Below the pieces are notes generated by a model that saw only the letters and a list, made by a program, of their open reading frames with translations, was not told the origin of the DNA and made no database searches. A DNA stretch of 64,000 nucleotides from Gammaproteobacteria bacterium. Lineage in GTDB: Bacteria; Pseudomonadota; Gammaproteobacteria; Pseudomonadales; Azotimanducaceae. The DNA is taken from the NCBI GenBank assembly GCA_002689445.1, contig NZGC01000077.1:23297-87296 (forward strand). Reading direction: 5' to 3'. Shown here piece after piece: positions 46,441-57,329 of the stretch; position 1 is the stretch's first letter; the number at the start of each line of letters is the position of its first letter. Both the position numbers and the translations under genes were made by a program.

Positions 46441-48357
46441 TCAGAGCGTTCGTCCCTTTTTTTCTTCATCTTTTCGCACTAATGTCAAAAAGTCCGCGAC
46501 TGGCATAGAACCCAAATCTTCCCCGCCTCGGGCGCGTACCGCGACTTGCCCCGACTCCCGCTCTCGATCACCCACCACCAAAAGGTAGGGAATCTTCTGC
46601 AAAGTATGCTCTCGAATTTTAAAACCAATTTTTTCATTCCGGGTGTCAGATTCGACACGGAGTCCGGCACCCACCAACTGGGTCACTACTTCATCGACAT
46701 AGGTCGACTGGCTATCGGTAATGTTGAGCACCATCGCTTGAACTGGCGCGAGCCAAACGGGGAAGTCGCCCGCATAATGCTCAATCAAAATGCCTATGAA
46801 TCTCTCAAAGGACCCGAGCATTGCCCGATGCAACATTACCGGTACTTGGCGACTGCCATCCTCAGCCACGTACTGCGCATCCAATCGGTCTGGCATCGAA
46901 AAATCTACCTGTATGGTGCCACATTGCCAAACCCTGCCGAGACAGTCTTTCAGAGAGAACTCAATTTTCGGACCATAAAATGCACCCTCTCCAGGCAACA
47001 TTTGCCAGGACAGTGATTTTGCGTCCAAGGCATCGGCCAGCGCCTGCTCAGCTCTGTCCCAAATTTCATCCGATCCCACTCGTTGCTCGGGTCGAGTCGA
47101 CAACCGGATCACGATTTCATCAAACCCAAAATCACGATACACCGCCGATAACACATCGATGAACTCGGAGACTTCACCTTGGATTTGGTCTTCACGGCAG
47201 AAAATGTGCGCATCATCCTGCACAAAACCCCGGACACGCATAATGCCTTGTAACGTACCGGACGGCTCATTGCGATGACACGAACCAAACTCTGCTAATC
47301 GAATGGGTAACTCTCGGTAGCTCTTGAGCCCCTGATTGAAAACTTGCACGTGACAGGGACAATTCATCGGCTTCAACGCATATTGCCGGTTATCCGACTC
47401 GACGGAGAACATACCATCACCAAACTTATCGGCATGACCGGACTTCTGCCACAAACTCATATCAACCAGCTGAGGGGTACGTATTTCTTGGTAGCCATGG
47501 CGCATCTGAACGTCTCTGATGTATCGCTCTAGCGTCTGCCAAATTTGCCATCCTCTGGGATGCCAAAACACCATTCCAGGGGCTTCTTCTTGGGTATGAA
47601 AAAGATCCAAGCGCTTGCCCAACTTTCGATGATCCCGCTTCTCTGCCTCTTCCAACCGGAAAAGATAGGCCTTAAGCGCCTTCTTATCGCCCCAAGCAGT
47701 TCCATAAATACGCTGCAACATTTCGTTGTTGGAATCACCCCGCCAATAAGCACCTGCAACTTTCGTCAACTTAAACGCTTTAATGTGGCGTGTGCTCGGC
47801 ACGTGGGGACCTCGGCACAGATCAATGAAGTCACCCTGTTGGTAGAACGACAAGTCTTCGGTGTCAGGAATGCTATTTAAAATATCGACCTTATAGTCTT
47901 CACCCTTGGTCTTAAACAGTGCTACCGCCTCATCACGCGACATGAGCGAGCGAGTCACCGTCTGCCCCAGGTCTGCTAAGGACTTCATCTTCTTTTCAAT
48001 TTTCGTAAGATCTTCGGGCGTAAAAGGCCGCTCATACGCGAAATCATAATAAAAACCGTCTTCAACCGTTGGGCCAATGGTCACTTGAGCAGAGGGAAAC
48101 AATTCCTGTACCGCTTGCGCCATCAGATGCGCGCAGGAATGCCTGAGCACGTCAATCCCTTCGTCATCCCTTGCAGTCACGATGGCAACAGTGGCATCGG
48201 TCTCAATCGTAAAACTGGTATCCACCAATTCACCGTCGACCCTGCCTGCCAGTGCAGCATTGGCCAAGCCCTCGCCAATAGACGCGGCTACTTCGTGAAC
48301 GCTTACGGCTTGTTCGAACTGTTTTTCGCTGCCATCAGGCAGCACAATGGTGGGCAT
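46441..48357 (-). CDS. thrS: Threonyl-tRNA synthetase
   Basis: This 638-residue class II synthetase shows the TGS domain ([21 protein letters not shown], 4-24), the editing domain with [12 protein letters not shown], and the catalytic core with NCPCHVQVF (zinc Cys) and class II motifs. The anticodon-binding domain ends in [16 protein letters not shown] 48357 has AGGAGA seven bases upstream; the frame is open earlier without family support. It heads the thrS-infC-rpmI-rplT-pheST-ihfA cluster. Confidence 0.98.
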   Translation of the reverse strand: MPTIVLPDGSEKQFEQAVSVHEVAASIGEGLANAALAGRVDGELVDTSFTIETDATVAIVTARDDEGIDVLRHSCAHLMAQAVQELFPSAQVTIGPTVEDGFYYDFAYERPFTPEDLTKIEKKMKSLADLGQTVTRSLMSRDEAVALFKTKGEDYKVDILNSIPDTEDLSFYQQGDFIDLCRGPHVPSTRHIKAFKLTKVAGAYWRGDSNNEMLQRIYGTAWGDKKALKAYLFRLEEAEKRDHRKLGKRLDLFHTQEEAPGMVFWHPRGWQIWQTLERYIRDVQMRHGYQEIRTPQLVDMSLWQKSGHADKFGDGMFSVESDNRQYALKPMNCPCHVQVFNQGLKSYRELPIRLAEFGSCHRNEPSGTLQGIMRVRGFVQDDAHIFCREDQIQGEVSEFIDVLSAVYRDFGFDEIVIRLSTRPEQRVGSDEIWDRAEQALADALDAKSLSWQMLPGEGAFYGPKIEFSLKDCLGRVWQCGTIQVDFSMPDRLDAQYVAEDGSRQVPVMLHRAMLGSFERFIGILIEHYAGDFPVWLAPVQAMVLNITDSQSTYVDEVVTQLVGAGLRVESDTRNEKIGFKIREHTLQKIPYLLVVGDRERESGQVAVRARGGEDLGSMPVADFLTLVRKDEEKKGRTL

Positions 48358-48437
48358 AACGCATCTCCTTTCAGTGGTGACCCCTACCAAAGGCCACGTG
48401 CGGTTAGTCGTGTTGGGGCACTCGCTGCGCCAAAAAG

Positions 48438-48514
48438 TGGTAGGAACGGTCGGATTCGAACCGACGACCCTCGCCTTGTCGAGGCGATGCTCTAACCAAC
48501 TGAGCTACGTTCCT
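48438..48514 (-). tRNA. tRNA-Val (GAC)
   Basis: This 77-base tRNA has acceptor AGGAACG/CGTTCCT, D-arm GCTCAGTTGGTTAGAGC, an anticodon stem TCGCC/GGCGA with loop TCGACAA (anticodon GAC), the T-arm GTCGGTTCGAATCCGAC and an encoded CCA. It lies upstream of thrS on the same strand, with uvrB also on this strand further upstream. Confidence 0.97.
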
Positions 48515-48661
48515 ATTGTCCTGTGCACATGCTTCACCTACTGGTCGCACCATCAGCGATGCACCCCTTAAGCCTGCACGCCGGTTTCCTAGAGGAGTAT
48601 CGGGTGGCCTTCCGCAATGTGCTTGCAAGGCGCGCAATATACCAAATTCATCATTGGATGC

Positions 48662-50686
48662 CTAGGTTCGAACAAACTGATCTCGCAGTTGCTCGATTTT
48701 GTCTCGAACTTTTGCGGCGGCTTCGAATTCTAAGTCCTTTGCCAACGCGAACATTTCCTTCTCGAGGGCGACAATATTTTTCTCCACGGCTTCGGTAGAG
48801 GCAAATACTTCGTCACTCAGCTGCACTCGTTTTGCCTTGCCTGTTTGACTACGCTTCGACTTAGCACCTTTTGAGTCAGGGCTTCGTGCACCTTCCATAA
48901 TGTCAGCGACATCGGTTTGAACACTGACGGGCTGGATACCATGCGTTTTATTGAATTCCTCTTGTTTTGCTCTCCGCCGTTCGGTCTCATCAATTGCGCG
49001 CCGCATCGAATTGGTGATCTGATCGCCGTAAAGAATTGCCTTGCCTTGAAGGTTTCGAGCTGCTCGCCCAATGGTCTGAATCAGAGAGCGGTCAGAGCGT
49101 AGGAATCCTTCTTTATCTGCGTCTAAAATTGCGACCAGGGACACCTCTGGCATATCCAGACCCTCCCGCAGCAAATTGATGCCCACCAACACGTCGAATT
49201 CACCCAACCGCAGGTCACGAATGATCTCGACCCGCTCGACGGTATCGATATCAGAATGCAAATAGCGGACTCGAACACCATTCTCGTCGAGATAATCCGT
49301 CAAGTCTTCGGCCATCCGCTTTGTCAAAGTTGTGATTAAGACCCGCTCGGACGCAGCGACTCTCAACCTGATCTCACCAAGAACATCATCAACTTGCGTT
49401 TTCGCGGGCCGGACTTCTATCGCTGGATCGACCAAACCGGTGGGTCTAACCACTTGCTCCACCACCTGGCCCACTCTTTCGTTCTCGTAAGGGCCGGGCG
49501 TTGCCGACACATAAATGGCTTGGGGCGCCCGCGCCTCCCACTCTTCAAATTGTAAAGGCCGATTATCCAGGGCGGACGGTAAACGAAAGCCAAACTCGAC
49601 AAGCGTTTGCTTACGAGCACGATCACCCTTAAACATAGCGCCAATCTGGGGAATTGAAACGTGAGACTCGTCAATAATTAGCAGTGCATCGTCGGGCAAA
49701 TAATCGTATAAAGTCGGCGGTGCCTCACCGGCTGCGCGACCGGATAAATAGCGAGAGTAGTTTTCGATGCCATTGCAATACCCCAGCTCTTTGATCATCT
49801 CGAGATCATACCGAGTGCGCTGTTCGAGGCGCTGAGCCTCGACCAGTTTATTATTGTCCTGAAGTTGCTTAAGACGGACTTGGAGCTCTGCCTTGATCAA
49901 ATCAATGGATCGCTCCATGGTCTCTCTTGGAGTGACATAGTGGCTCTTGGGAAAAATTGTAATTCTCGGTACTTTTCGTATCACCGCACCCGTCAGGGGA
50001 TCGAACAAAGTAATTTGTTCGATCTCGTCATCAAACAACTCGATCCTGATGGCTTGCTTGTCGGACTCGGCCGGAAAAATATCTATCACATCGCCTTTGA
50101 CTCGATAGGTCGCGCGACGCAACTCAAGATCGTTGCGAGTATATTGCAACTCCGCCAATCGCCGTAGAATAAATCGCTGATCAACGCGATCACCTCGATC
50201 GAGATGCATCACCATTTGTAAATAAGCTTCTGGATCTCCGAGCCCGTAAATACTCGACACCGAGGCCACCACCAACGCATCTCGTCGCTCTAAAAGCGCT
50301 TTGGTTGCTGAAAGCCGCATTTGCTCGATGTGATCGTTAATGGCAGCATCTTTTTCGATATAAGTATCAGACGAGGGCACATAAGCTTCTGGCTGATAAT
50401 AATCATAGTAGGAGACGAAGTACTCGACCGAGTTATTTGGAAAAAATGCCTTGAACTCACCATAGAGTTGCGCCGCCAAGGTCTTGTTTGGTGCCATCAC
50501 CAAAGTTGGTCTTTGCACGGCCGCCACCACGTTTGCCACGGTGTAAGTTTTGCCTGATCCCGTCACACCCAACAGCATTTGCGAAGCTAAGCCCGAGTCA
50601 ATCCCCTCCACCAAAGAGGCGATAGCAGCAGGTTGATCACCCGCGGGAGAAAACTTTGAAACCACCTGAAAGGGCGTTGACTTCAT
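48662..50686 (-). CDS. uvrB: Excinuclease ABC subunit B
   Basis: This 674-residue damage-verifying helicase of nucleotide excision repair has Walker A GVTGSGKT (40-47), the beta-hairpin region [30 protein letters not shown], helicase motifs to QTIGRAARN, and the C-terminal UVR motif near residues 630-674. All parts are present and the length is usual. ATG 50686. I saw no clear LexA box in the 114 bases between uvrB and the tRNA-Asn gene. Confidence 0.98.
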   Translation of the reverse strand: MKSTPFQVVSKFSPAGDQPAAIASLVEGIDSGLASQMLLGVTGSGKTYTVANVVAAVQRPTLVMAPNKTLAAQLYGEFKAFFPNNSVEYFVSYYDYYQPEAYVPSSDTYIEKDAAINDHIEQMRLSATKALLERRDALVVASVSSIYGLGDPEAYLQMVMHLDRGDRVDQRFILRRLAELQYTRNDLELRRATYRVKGDVIDIFPAESDKQAIRIELFDDEIEQITLFDPLTGAVIRKVPRITIFPKSHYVTPRETMERSIDLIKAELQVRLKQLQDNNKLVEAQRLEQRTRYDLEMIKELGYCNGIENYSRYLSGRAAGEAPPTLYDYLPDDALLIIDESHVSIPQIGAMFKGDRARKQTLVEFGFRLPSALDNRPLQFEEWEARAPQAIYVSATPGPYENERVGQVVEQVVRPTGLVDPAIEVRPAKTQVDDVLGEIRLRVAASERVLITTLTKRMAEDLTDYLDENGVRVRYLHSDIDTVERVEIIRDLRLGEFDVLVGINLLREGLDMPEVSLVAILDADKEGFLRSDRSLIQTIGRAARNLQGKAILYGDQITNSMRRAIDETERRRAKQEEFNKTHGIQPVSVQTDVADIMEGARSPDSKGAKSKRSQTGKAKRVQLSDEVFASTEAVEKNIVALEKEMFALAKDLEFEAAAKVRDKIEQLRDQFVRT

Positions 50687-50756
50687 GCATCAAACCGAAC
50701 TGATCCTAAGACTCACTATTATGCCTTAAGTATCCGCCCAATGTGCGTTGATCGGA

Positions 50757-50785
50757 TTGACGCTGCGGCCCTATCCCCGTAGAAT
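50757..50785 (+). promoter_or_regulatory. Sigma-70 promoter of tRNA-Asn
   Basis: TTGACG (50757-50762), a 17-base spacer and TAGAAT (50780-50785) are close to consensus. They place transcription start near 50792, just before the tRNA at 50801. Confidence 0.8.
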
Positions 50786-50800
50786 CGCTTCCTCCAATGA

Positions 50801-50876
50801 TCCCCGATAGCTCAGTTGGTAGAGCAAATGACTGTTAATCATTGGGTCCCTGGTTCGAGCCCAGGTCGGGGAGCCA
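50801..50876 (+). tRNA. tRNA-Asn (GTT)
   Basis: This 76-base tRNA has acceptor TCCCCGA/TCGGGGA, D-arm GCTCAGTTGGTAGAGC, loop CTGTTAA with anticodon GTT, T-arm CTGGTTCGAGCCCAG and an encoded CCA. A near-consensus promoter lies before it and a strong hairpin after it. Confidence 0.97.
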
Positions 50877-50881
50877 TACAC

Positions 50882-50909
50882 ATCAAGGCCTGCGATTGCA
50901 GGCCTTGAT
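50882..50909 (+). terminator. Strong hairpin after tRNA-Asn
   Basis: ATCAAGGCCTGC-GATT-GCAGGCCTTGAT is a perfect 12-base stem with a 4-base loop, five bases after the tRNA. It lacks a long T-run (CGTTATG follows), so it may end transcription weakly or mark a 3' processing point. Confidence 0.65.
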
Positions 50910-51027
50910 CGTTATGGGAAGCTCACTTGGGTAACCCCCGATTTTTACGGACCCAGACTCGGCCAAAGCCTTGCTACGGCGTGCCTCCGGTCATGAGGGT
51001 GGTTGAGCCCATCTTCTCTCGATCGCC

Positions 51028-51366
51028 TCACTCTCGTTCCTCTGATTCTCGATCATCTAGGCGAATCCGGTGGGCATTTCGCTCTACGGTTCTCAAGCCA
51101 ACTCCCTTAACCGCCGAGAGCTCTTCCGCCGAGAAAAATCGACCATAGCGGGTTCGATATTCAACAATGGCTTTCGCTCGCCGCAAACCGATACCTTCAA
51201 GCGTCGCGGCTATAGTTGCCGCATCAGCTTGGTTAATATTCACAACTTCGATACTCGCCTCGAGGTTATTCCGAAGCTTACCTTCCGTTTCTGCTTGGAC
51301 AAGGCCACTTGTCAAAAAAAGATAAAAGCTCGCCATCCAAAGCGCCTTAGCTGGGTTGATCAACAT
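51028..51366 (-). CDS. ComEA-like helix-hairpin-helix protein
   Basis: This 112-residue protein has a signal peptide (MLINPAKALWMASFYLFLTSGLVQA) and a double helix-hairpin-helix domain: VNINQADAATIAATLEGIGLRRAKAIVEYR and FFSAEELSAVKGVGLRTVERN. This is the ComEA family of periplasmic DNA-binding proteins used in DNA uptake, and found widely in genomes not known to be competent. ATG 51366 has AAGGAG upstream; a longer frame exists without a site. It is convergent with the tRNA-Asn gene. Confidence 0.92.
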   Translation of the reverse strand: MLINPAKALWMASFYLFLTSGLVQAETEGKLRNNLEASIEVVNINQADAATIAATLEGIGLRRAKAIVEYRTRYGRFFSAEELSAVKGVGLRTVERNAHRIRLDDRESEERE

Positions 51367-51841
51367 CAACGTCTCCTTAAGTAAATTTACAGGTAATAGC
51401 CCAATGCGACGACTTTGACATCTGACGGCCACATTAGACGGCCCACCTTAGGCGATCCCAGCGAATGCTTTGTACACTTGAATCATTCGCTGTTGTGAGC
51501 CATGCGCTTCAGCAGGGTGAGGGCATAGCTTTCAAGGCTAGCGTGATTGGCCTGACTTGCCAGGGCCTAGCCAAGCCTCCCTGGCATCGGCGAGCCCGGA
51601 ACGGCTGGCCGGCCATCCAGTTGAATACGGATCCTGCCATTCGCAACCGCATAACCCTATTGATTGGCCGACGATTGGCCGACGCGATCGCGCTTGAGTT
51701 CCTAGGTTGTTGGGTCCTTGACGTGCTGAGTAGACCGGCATGAGATCGACACGGGTGCGAGGTGGCGAGCAGCGCATTAGGCTGAAGCGGCCATCCGATT
51801 TAACACGTGAGCCCCACCGCTAGGACTTACGTTGCCCGCGC
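51367..51841. other. 475-base gap between comEA-like gene and lapB
   Basis: I see no gene in this stretch. In relatives pyrF or polysaccharide genes often follow lapB here; I looked on both strands and saw no clear pyrF remnant. An 11-base tandem duplication (GATTGGCCGAC, twice) sits at 51662-51683. Confidence 0.55.
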
Positions 51842-52993
51842 CTAGTCCGAGTCTTGACCCAATAGGGGCTCTATCGACGCCCATTCACGACAACTTGGGC
51901 AATGCCAACGCATCCGCTTACCTTCGAAACCGCAATCATTACAGCGATAGCCCGGCTTTTCTTTGACCATGGCTTCCGCAAAGTCCTTCAAGAGCGTCAA
52001 GTTGTGCGCTAATCGACCCTCGGCATGAACCAAGTTGATCTCAATCAGCTCAACGAAACCTCGTAAACTCGGGTTAACCTGCATTTGGTTAGCAATGAAT
52101 CGCGCCAAGGCCTCCGAACCCTCTTGCTCCTCGATCACTTGTCCCAAGGCTAACACCACAACCATCGCCGGTGTCTGCTCCAAACACTGAGTCAGGTATT
52201 GACGGTACCCATCAGGATCCGCCAATAATTGGTAAGCTGACTTCAATGGCAGTAATGATTCACTGACGTAGATCGGATTCTGCACCAGGACTCGCTCAAA
52301 ATGACGCACCGCGGCTTTTGCATCTTGATTTGAGAGGGACACTTGGCCCTGAAGCAAGCTGACCCGGGGATTACTGGCGTTATGGCCAATGGCTTTGGTG
52401 AGATGGTCTGTTGCCGCCTCGATATTGTCTTCGGCAATCGCAAGTTCAGCCAATTCGCAGCAGTAATGAGAGATTGCATTCTCAATCTTACTTTCTTGCG
52501 CTCCGCCGGTCACTTGTTGGGCGATCTCTATCGCCCTATACCAGTCACGCTCTTGCTCATAGACTTGCAACGCAACCTTTAAGCTCTCACTTCTGTACTC
52601 AGGATTTTCCTCAGCCAAGTTCATGGACATCGTTTCAGCACGATCCAGCAATCCCGCTTGAAGGTAATCTCTGGCAAGCTCAATCTGCACCATGTTGCGA
52701 GTTGCCCGATCAAGCCTTGCTTTGTTCAATACACTTTCATGCACAAAAACTGCTTTTTCAAGCTCACCGCGCCGACGCAACAACCCCCCCAAGGCTAGGT
52801 GAGTATCGATGCTGTCTTTTTCAAAATCGAGCTCTGTTACCAACGTGGCAACTGCCTGATCTGGCTCGTCATTCAGAAGGTGCCTAAGCCCCATTTCATA
52901 GTAATGGCTCCGCTTACGCTCCCGGCGACCCAGAAACCAGCCCAAACCAACTGCTCCCAAGACCAGGAAGACCAAAAGCCCCCCGTCAATCAT
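51842..52993 (-). CDS. lapB: LapB (YciM) lipopolysaccharide assembly protein B
   Basis: This 383-residue inner-membrane protein has one N-terminal TM helix (LLVFLVLGAVGLGWFLG), nine or so TPR motifs, and a C-terminal rubredoxin-like zinc domain (YRCNDCGF ... WHCPSCREW). In E. coli it guides degradation of LpxC by FtsH and so limits LPS synthesis. It is downstream of lapA with a 141-base gap, wider than usual. ATG 52993. Confidence 0.96.
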   Translation of the reverse strand: MIDGGLLVFLVLGAVGLGWFLGRRERKRSHYYEMGLRHLLNDEPDQAVATLVTELDFEKDSIDTHLALGGLLRRRGELEKAVFVHESVLNKARLDRATRNMVQIELARDYLQAGLLDRAETMSMNLAEENPEYRSESLKVALQVYEQERDWYRAIEIAQQVTGGAQESKIENAISHYCCELAELAIAEDNIEAATDHLTKAIGHNASNPRVSLLQGQVSLSNQDAKAAVRHFERVLVQNPIYVSESLLPLKSAYQLLADPDGYRQYLTQCLEQTPAMVVVLALGQVIEEQEGSEALARFIANQMQVNPSLRGFVELIEINLVHAEGRLAHNLTLLKDFAEAMVKEKPGYRCNDCGFEGKRMRWHCPSCREWASIEPLLGQDSD

Positions 52994-53134
52994 CGCAGGT
53001 ACTCACACAATGGCGTGATCCAGTTAGGTCATACCCTGGCTGCCACAAGCCGATACCCCCACAACGCTGGCGCCGTGGCATCTTGATCTGAATCGAACTT
53101 TGATCCTCACAATTATTTCGGTGACCCAGCATGC

Positions 53135-53362
53135 TTATCTCCCTCGCCTAACCCACCAATGTGCCACTGAGGACCAGACATTTCCGAGCGTTAGCCCGAC
53201 CAAAAAAGTACCCACCAGCCACCAGGACAACGGCAACTCGGGAGACTTCAGAGAGATCAATTGCAAAGAGACCAAGCTACTGTTTTCGGTCGCCAATACA
53301 AACAGCAGGAGAAAGAGCACCAGGAGCACTAATTTAAACACGGTGCGTTTTAACCAAGTCAT
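53135..53362 (-). CDS. lapA: LapA domain protein (DUF1049)
   Basis: This 75-residue membrane protein has two TM helices (VLLVLFLLLFVLAT and WWLVGTFLVGLTLG) around the family segment ENSSLVSLQLISLKSPELPL. It is paired with LapB in LPS assembly. ATG 53362 is preceded by AAAGG; an upstream in-frame start would add a basic 19-residue lead absent from the family. It lies between ihfB and lapB, as usual. Confidence 0.93.
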   Translation of the reverse strand: MTWLKRTVFKLVLLVLFLLLFVLATENSSLVSLQLISLKSPELPLSWWLVGTFLVGLTLGNVWSSVAHWWVRRGR

Positions 53363-53442
53363 CGCATCACTACCTTTCAGCCATCGCAAGCACCAACCTA
53401 AGGCAAGGAACCGTGACAATCAAGGCGTGCAGAGCTTTGTAC

Positions 53443-53739
53443 TCAGTCTGCTGGATTCAGAGAACTGTTGACTCGCTCGCGGAGTTCCTTACCCGGTTTG
53501 AAATGAGGAACGTACTTTCCAGGTAAGGATACCGACTCCCCGGATTTTGGGTTTCGCCCAACCCTAGGCGCCCGATAATGCAGTGAAAAACTGCCGAAGC
53601 CACGTATCTCGATGCGCTCGCCTCGGGCGAGCGCATCGGACATGTGGTCAAGAATCATCTTAACGGCCAATTCCATATCCTTGGCTGTGAGTTGGCTTTG
53701 CGAGGCCGCCAACTTCTCGATGAGTTCTGATTTCGTCAT
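53443..53739 (-). CDS. ihfB: Integration host factor subunit beta
   Basis: This 98-residue DNABII protein has [24 protein letters not shown] and the arm [18 protein letters not shown]. It forms IHF with IhfA (41331). It follows rpsA by seven bases, the standard order cmk-rpsA-ihfB. ATG 53739. Confidence 0.98.
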   Translation of the reverse strand: MTKSELIEKLAASQSQLTAKDMELAVKMILDHMSDALARGERIEIRGFGSFSLHYRAPRVGRNPKSGESVSLPGKYVPHFKPGKELRERVNSSLNPAD

Positions 53740-53746
53740 CGCTTAC

Positions 53747-55438
53747 TTATTCCGCGTCAGAGGCAGCTTTGCCCTGCTCTTGCTTAATAAGATCACCCAG
53801 CGTTGCGGGTGTTACCGCCGCAACCTCCCGCTCACGATGCTCTTTGACTGCAGTCTGCTCATCTGCAATATCCTTCGCTTTTACCGACACGGTAAGACCG
53901 CGATTTTTTCGGTCGACGTTAACGATTTTAACCTCGACTTCGTCGCCGACAGAAAGTGCCGTTCTAGCATCAGAAACGTGATCAATTGAGAGGTCACTGG
54001 CTTTCAGTAGCGCTTCGACATCATCTGCCATCTGCAGAATCGCTTGCTTAGCATCCACTTCTTTGACCGTGCCTTTAACAATAGAACCCTTGTCGTTTAC
54101 AGCAACGTAGTCGGAGAAAGGGTCTTGTTCTAGCTGCTTGAGACCGAGCGAAATTCGCTCCCGCTCTGGATCGATTGCAAGAATCACCGTCTCTATTTCG
54201 TCGCCCTTAGTAAATCGTCGGACCGCCTGCTCGCCAGGTTCATTCCATGAGATATCAGACAGATGGACCAAGCCATCAATCTCACCCTCAAGACCGATGA
54301 AAATACCGAAATCCGTGATCGACTTGATGTAACCTTTGATGCGATCCCCTTTACTGTGCAGCGCCGAGAAATCTTCCCAAGGGTTACCCTTACACTGCTT
54401 AATACCGAGCGAAATGCGGCGGCGCTCTTCGTCGATATCGAGAACCATCACCTCGACTTCATCACCCACTTGGACCACTTTGGATGGGTGAATATTGCGA
54501 TTCGTCCAGTCCATTTCCGACACATGCACAAGCCCTTCGACACCCTCTTCAAGCTCTGCAAAACAACCATAATCGGTTAAGTTAGTGACCTTCGCCATGG
54601 TACGAGCACCTTCAGGATAGCGCCTCGTAATTGCAACCCATGGGTCTTCACCCAACTGCTTGAGACCCAATGACACTCGATTCCGATCGCGATCGAACTT
54701 AAGCACCTTGACGTCAATTTCATCCCCTACCGCAACAATTTCGCTCGGATGCTTAATGCGCTTCCAGGACATGTCCGTAATGTGCAACAGACCATCAATA
54801 CCGCCCAAGTCCACAAAAGCCCCATAATCCGTCAGGTTCTTAACGATACCCTTGAGCTCATGGCCTTCTTGCAAGTTCTTCAGTAATTCTTCACGTTCTA
54901 CGCTGTTTTCAGCCTCTAGCACAGATCGCCGTGAGACCACCACGTTATTACGCTTCTGATCAAGCTTGATCACTTTAAAATCTAAGGTCTGACCTTCTAA
55001 CTGCTCGTTATCTCGCAGTGGCCTGACATCAACCAACGATCCCGGCAAAAACGCGCGAATGTCTCTAATTTCGACGGTGAATCCACCTTTCACTCGGCCG
55101 CTGATATAACCTTGAATGACCTCTTGGTCTTCGTAGACCTTTTCAAGGACTTCCCACGATTCATTACGCTTGGCTTTTTCGCGAGACAATTTGGTTTCAC
55201 CAAATCCGTCGTCGACAGCGTCCATTGCGACTTTAACCGCCGCGCCAACTTCTATTTCTAGCTCGCCTTTCTCATTCAAGAACTGACTTCGAGGAATGAC
55301 ACCCTCGGATTTGAGACCGGCGTGCACCGTTACCCATTCTGAATCAATATCAACCACAACACCGGTGATGATTGACCCTGATTTCAATTCAACTGTTTTT
55401 AAACTTTCTTCAAATAGTTCTGCAAAACTCTCGCTCAT
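53747..55438 (-). CDS. rpsA: Ribosomal protein S1
   Basis: This 563-residue protein has six S1 domains in a row, each with the G..V.G.V......VD.....G..H.S style. Examples are [20 protein letters not shown] near 195-215 and [21 protein letters not shown]1 brings mRNA to the 30S subunit. Length is that of the six-domain gammaproteobacterial form. ATG 55438 is close to a GGAAAG site. Confidence 0.98.
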   Translation of the reverse strand: MSESFAELFEESLKTVELKSGSIITGVVVDIDSEWVTVHAGLKSEGVIPRSQFLNEKGELEIEVGAAVKVAMDAVDDGFGETKLSREKAKRNESWEVLEKVYEDQEVIQGYISGRVKGGFTVEIRDIRAFLPGSLVDVRPLRDNEQLEGQTLDFKVIKLDQKRNNVVVSRRSVLEAENSVEREELLKNLQEGHELKGIVKNLTDYGAFVDLGGIDGLLHITDMSWKRIKHPSEIVAVGDEIDVKVLKFDRDRNRVSLGLKQLGEDPWVAITRRYPEGARTMAKVTNLTDYGCFAELEEGVEGLVHVSEMDWTNRNIHPSKVVQVGDEVEVMVLDIDEERRRISLGIKQCKGNPWEDFSALHSKGDRIKGYIKSITDFGIFIGLEGEIDGLVHLSDISWNEPGEQAVRRFTKGDEIETVILAIDPERERISLGLKQLEQDPFSDYVAVNDKGSIVKGTVKEVDAKQAILQMADDVEALLKASDLSIDHVSDARTALSVGDEVEVKIVNVDRKNRGLTVSVKAKDIADEQTAVKEHREREVAAVTPATLGDLIKQEQGKAASDAE

Positions 55439-55503
55439 TCACTTTCCTTCGAGGTCACCCTCGTCAAGTCTCCCAACTAAAGACTCGTCTCATTAATTTC
55501 GCA

Positions 55504-56211
55504 TCACTCGGCGAAGCTGTTGGCACCCAGTGATACGTTTTGTTCGACCACTTCCCAGACCGCCTCGTGCACTGCGTCGAGACTCAGTGCTGAACTGTCT
55601 AGAATGATCGCATCTTCTGCAGGCTTCAAAGGCGCAACAAGTCGACTCGCGTCTCGGGCATCTCGCTCTCGAATACTCTCCAGAAGGGCGGCAAGGCTAA
55701 CATCCATACCCTTATTTTTCAACTGCTTATAACGCCGCTCGGCACGTACTTCAGCGCTCGCGGTAAGAAATATTTTGACTGCTGCATCAGTAAAAATCAC
55801 CGTACCCATATCCCGACCATCCGCAATCAAACCCGGCGCCTTTCGAAATGCACGCTGCAATTGCGCGAGTCCGTCTCGAACACTTGGCATTGAGGCAACC
55901 CGCGATGCATCAACTCCTGCGGCATCCGTTCGTATTTCATCCGTCACTTCTTGGCCACGCAGCAGGACCTGAAAAGGTTCCGGCCCTGAGGAGGCAGGTA
56001 AAAATGCCACCTCTAAATGTGCCGCAACATCGGCAATGTGTTCCTCACGGTCTAAATCGATCCCGTCTCGCCGAGCGGCGAGCCCTACCAAGCGATACAA
56101 CGCTCCGCTGTCTAAAATATGAAATCCTGTTTTTATTGCCAACGAATGGGTAACGGCACCTTTTCCAGCCCCACTCGGACCATCAATGGCAATTACAATG
56201 GGTTTCGACAC
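55504..56211 (-). CDS. cmk: Cytidylate kinase
   Basis: This 235-residue kinase phosphorylates CMP and dCMP. The P-loop is GPSGAGKG (11-18); DGRDMGTVIF and the LID region with ERRYKQLKNKG follow. The start is GTG 56211, seven bases after AGGAG; an earlier in-frame start would add 33 residues unlike the family. In relatives the tyrA-aroA or aroA gene lies just upstream. Here only 245 bases separate cmk from tyrA, and I see no aroA. Confidence 0.97.
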   Translation of the reverse strand: MSKPIVIAIDGPSGAGKGAVTHSLAIKTGFHILDSGALYRLVGLAARRDGIDLDREEHIADVAAHLEVAFLPASSGPEPFQVLLRGQEVTDEIRTDAAGVDASRVASMPSVRDGLAQLQRAFRKAPGLIADGRDMGTVIFTDAAVKIFLTASAEVRAERRYKQLKNKGMDVSLAALLESIRERDARDASRLVAPLKPAEDAIILDSSALSLDAVHEAVWEVVEQNVSLGANSFAE

Positions 56212-56456
56212 TTTCGTTCTCCTTCGCCTATAGCAATCAACACTGTTGTGCTGGCACCCTGGTACTCGACGTTTTGTGTTCGCGGCATCAACCCCGCCGC
56301 CGCTGATCAATTGCTAAGCTCGGATTTCCCATCGGTTCTCCGATGCGCCACATTCATGGCTATCTTTATTGGTGGCTATCTTGAGTGATGCCAATCTTTC
56401 GCAAGTTGCGAACGTTAACCTTCGAGTCTTACCCACGATCTTGCCCTGCTTCAGTC

Positions 56457-57329
56457 CTATGGCAACTTTCGGTCGGCTTGCTGTAAATCAGCGAAATAGT
56501 CCCTCGCTGCTTTTGCTCGACTTAATTTGACCATAAGCGCGTCGGAGTCTCCGTTTTCAATCATACTTGCCGTGTCGTCTAACGCTGCAATCATCGTCTT
56601 AAGCCGTTGCAATAACGCCGTTTTGTTGGTCAGAAATATGTCGTGCCACATCTCGGGGTCGCTGGCGGCAATGCGCGAAAAATCCCTAAAACCACCCGCT
56701 GCGTACTCAAAAACTTCTCGCTCATCGCCAAACCCAGCCAACACATCAACCAAAGTGTAAGCCAATAAATGGGGTAAATGACTGGTTTGGGCAAGGACAT
56801 CATCGTGGTGTGCGACGGTCATGGTAATGACCTCTGCTCCCAGGCTTTGCCAAAGCGCTTTGACCTCGTCCAAGCATTGCGGATTCACCCCGTCGATCGG
56901 CGTCAGTATCGTTTTGTGATTCGCAAATAAATCCGCTTTTGCCGCTCGAACAGAGTGTTGCTCCGATCCAGCAATGGGATGTCCGGGCACCCAATTCCCG
57001 GGCAGACCACCCCATAGCTCTTCGGTCGCTTCTATTAATGGCACTTTCACGCTGCCGACATCGGTTACAACCCCTTGATAATCGCTCAACGCTGGAATAA
57101 TCGACGCCAACTGTTTAACCGGTGTGCAAAGACAAATGATGTCAGCAACTTGGGTCAACTCCGCAATGCTATCAACAGCACTATCGATAATTCCCCGGTC
57201 TAATGCATAGTCGAGGGCTTCGGGATCGACGTCCATCGCTACGATTCGGTTTTCAATTGAGGCTACTTTGTAGCCAAGTGCCATTGAGCCGCCAATTAAC
57301 CCAAGTCCGACAATCCCCAGCACACTCAT
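56457..57329 (-). CDS. tyrA: Prephenate dehydrogenase
   Basis: This 290-residue enzyme makes 4-hydroxyphenylpyruvate from prephenate with NAD. The Rossmann motif is GLGLIGGS (8-15); the active-site segment GSEQHSVRAA and catalytic His in AHHDDVLAQTSHLPH are present. It ends as a stand-alone TyrA. In Pseudomonas the same locus encodes a TyrA-AroA fusion; here the AroA part is absent. ATG 57329 overlaps the hisC stop (ATGA). Confidence 0.96.
   Translation of the reverse strand: MSVLGIVGLGLIGGSMALGYKVASIENRIVAMDVDPEALDYALDRGIIDSAVDSIAELTQVADIICLCTPVKQLASIIPALSDYQGVVTDVGSVKVPLIEATEELWGGLPGNWVPGHPIAGSEQHSVRAAKADLFANHKTILTPIDGVNPQCLDEVKALWQSLGAEVITMTVAHHDDVLAQTSHLPHLLAYTLVDVLAGFGDEREVFEYAAGGFRDFSRIAASDPEMWHDIFLTNKTALLQRLKTMIAALDDTASMIENGDSDALMVKLSRAKAARDYFADLQQADRKLP

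Noticed and set aside
51538-51777. 79-codon minus-strand frame between comEA-like gene and lapB; possible pyrF remnant
   Set aside because: None of the pyrF motifs (lysine-bearing active site, phosphate-binding end) could be found in any frame.
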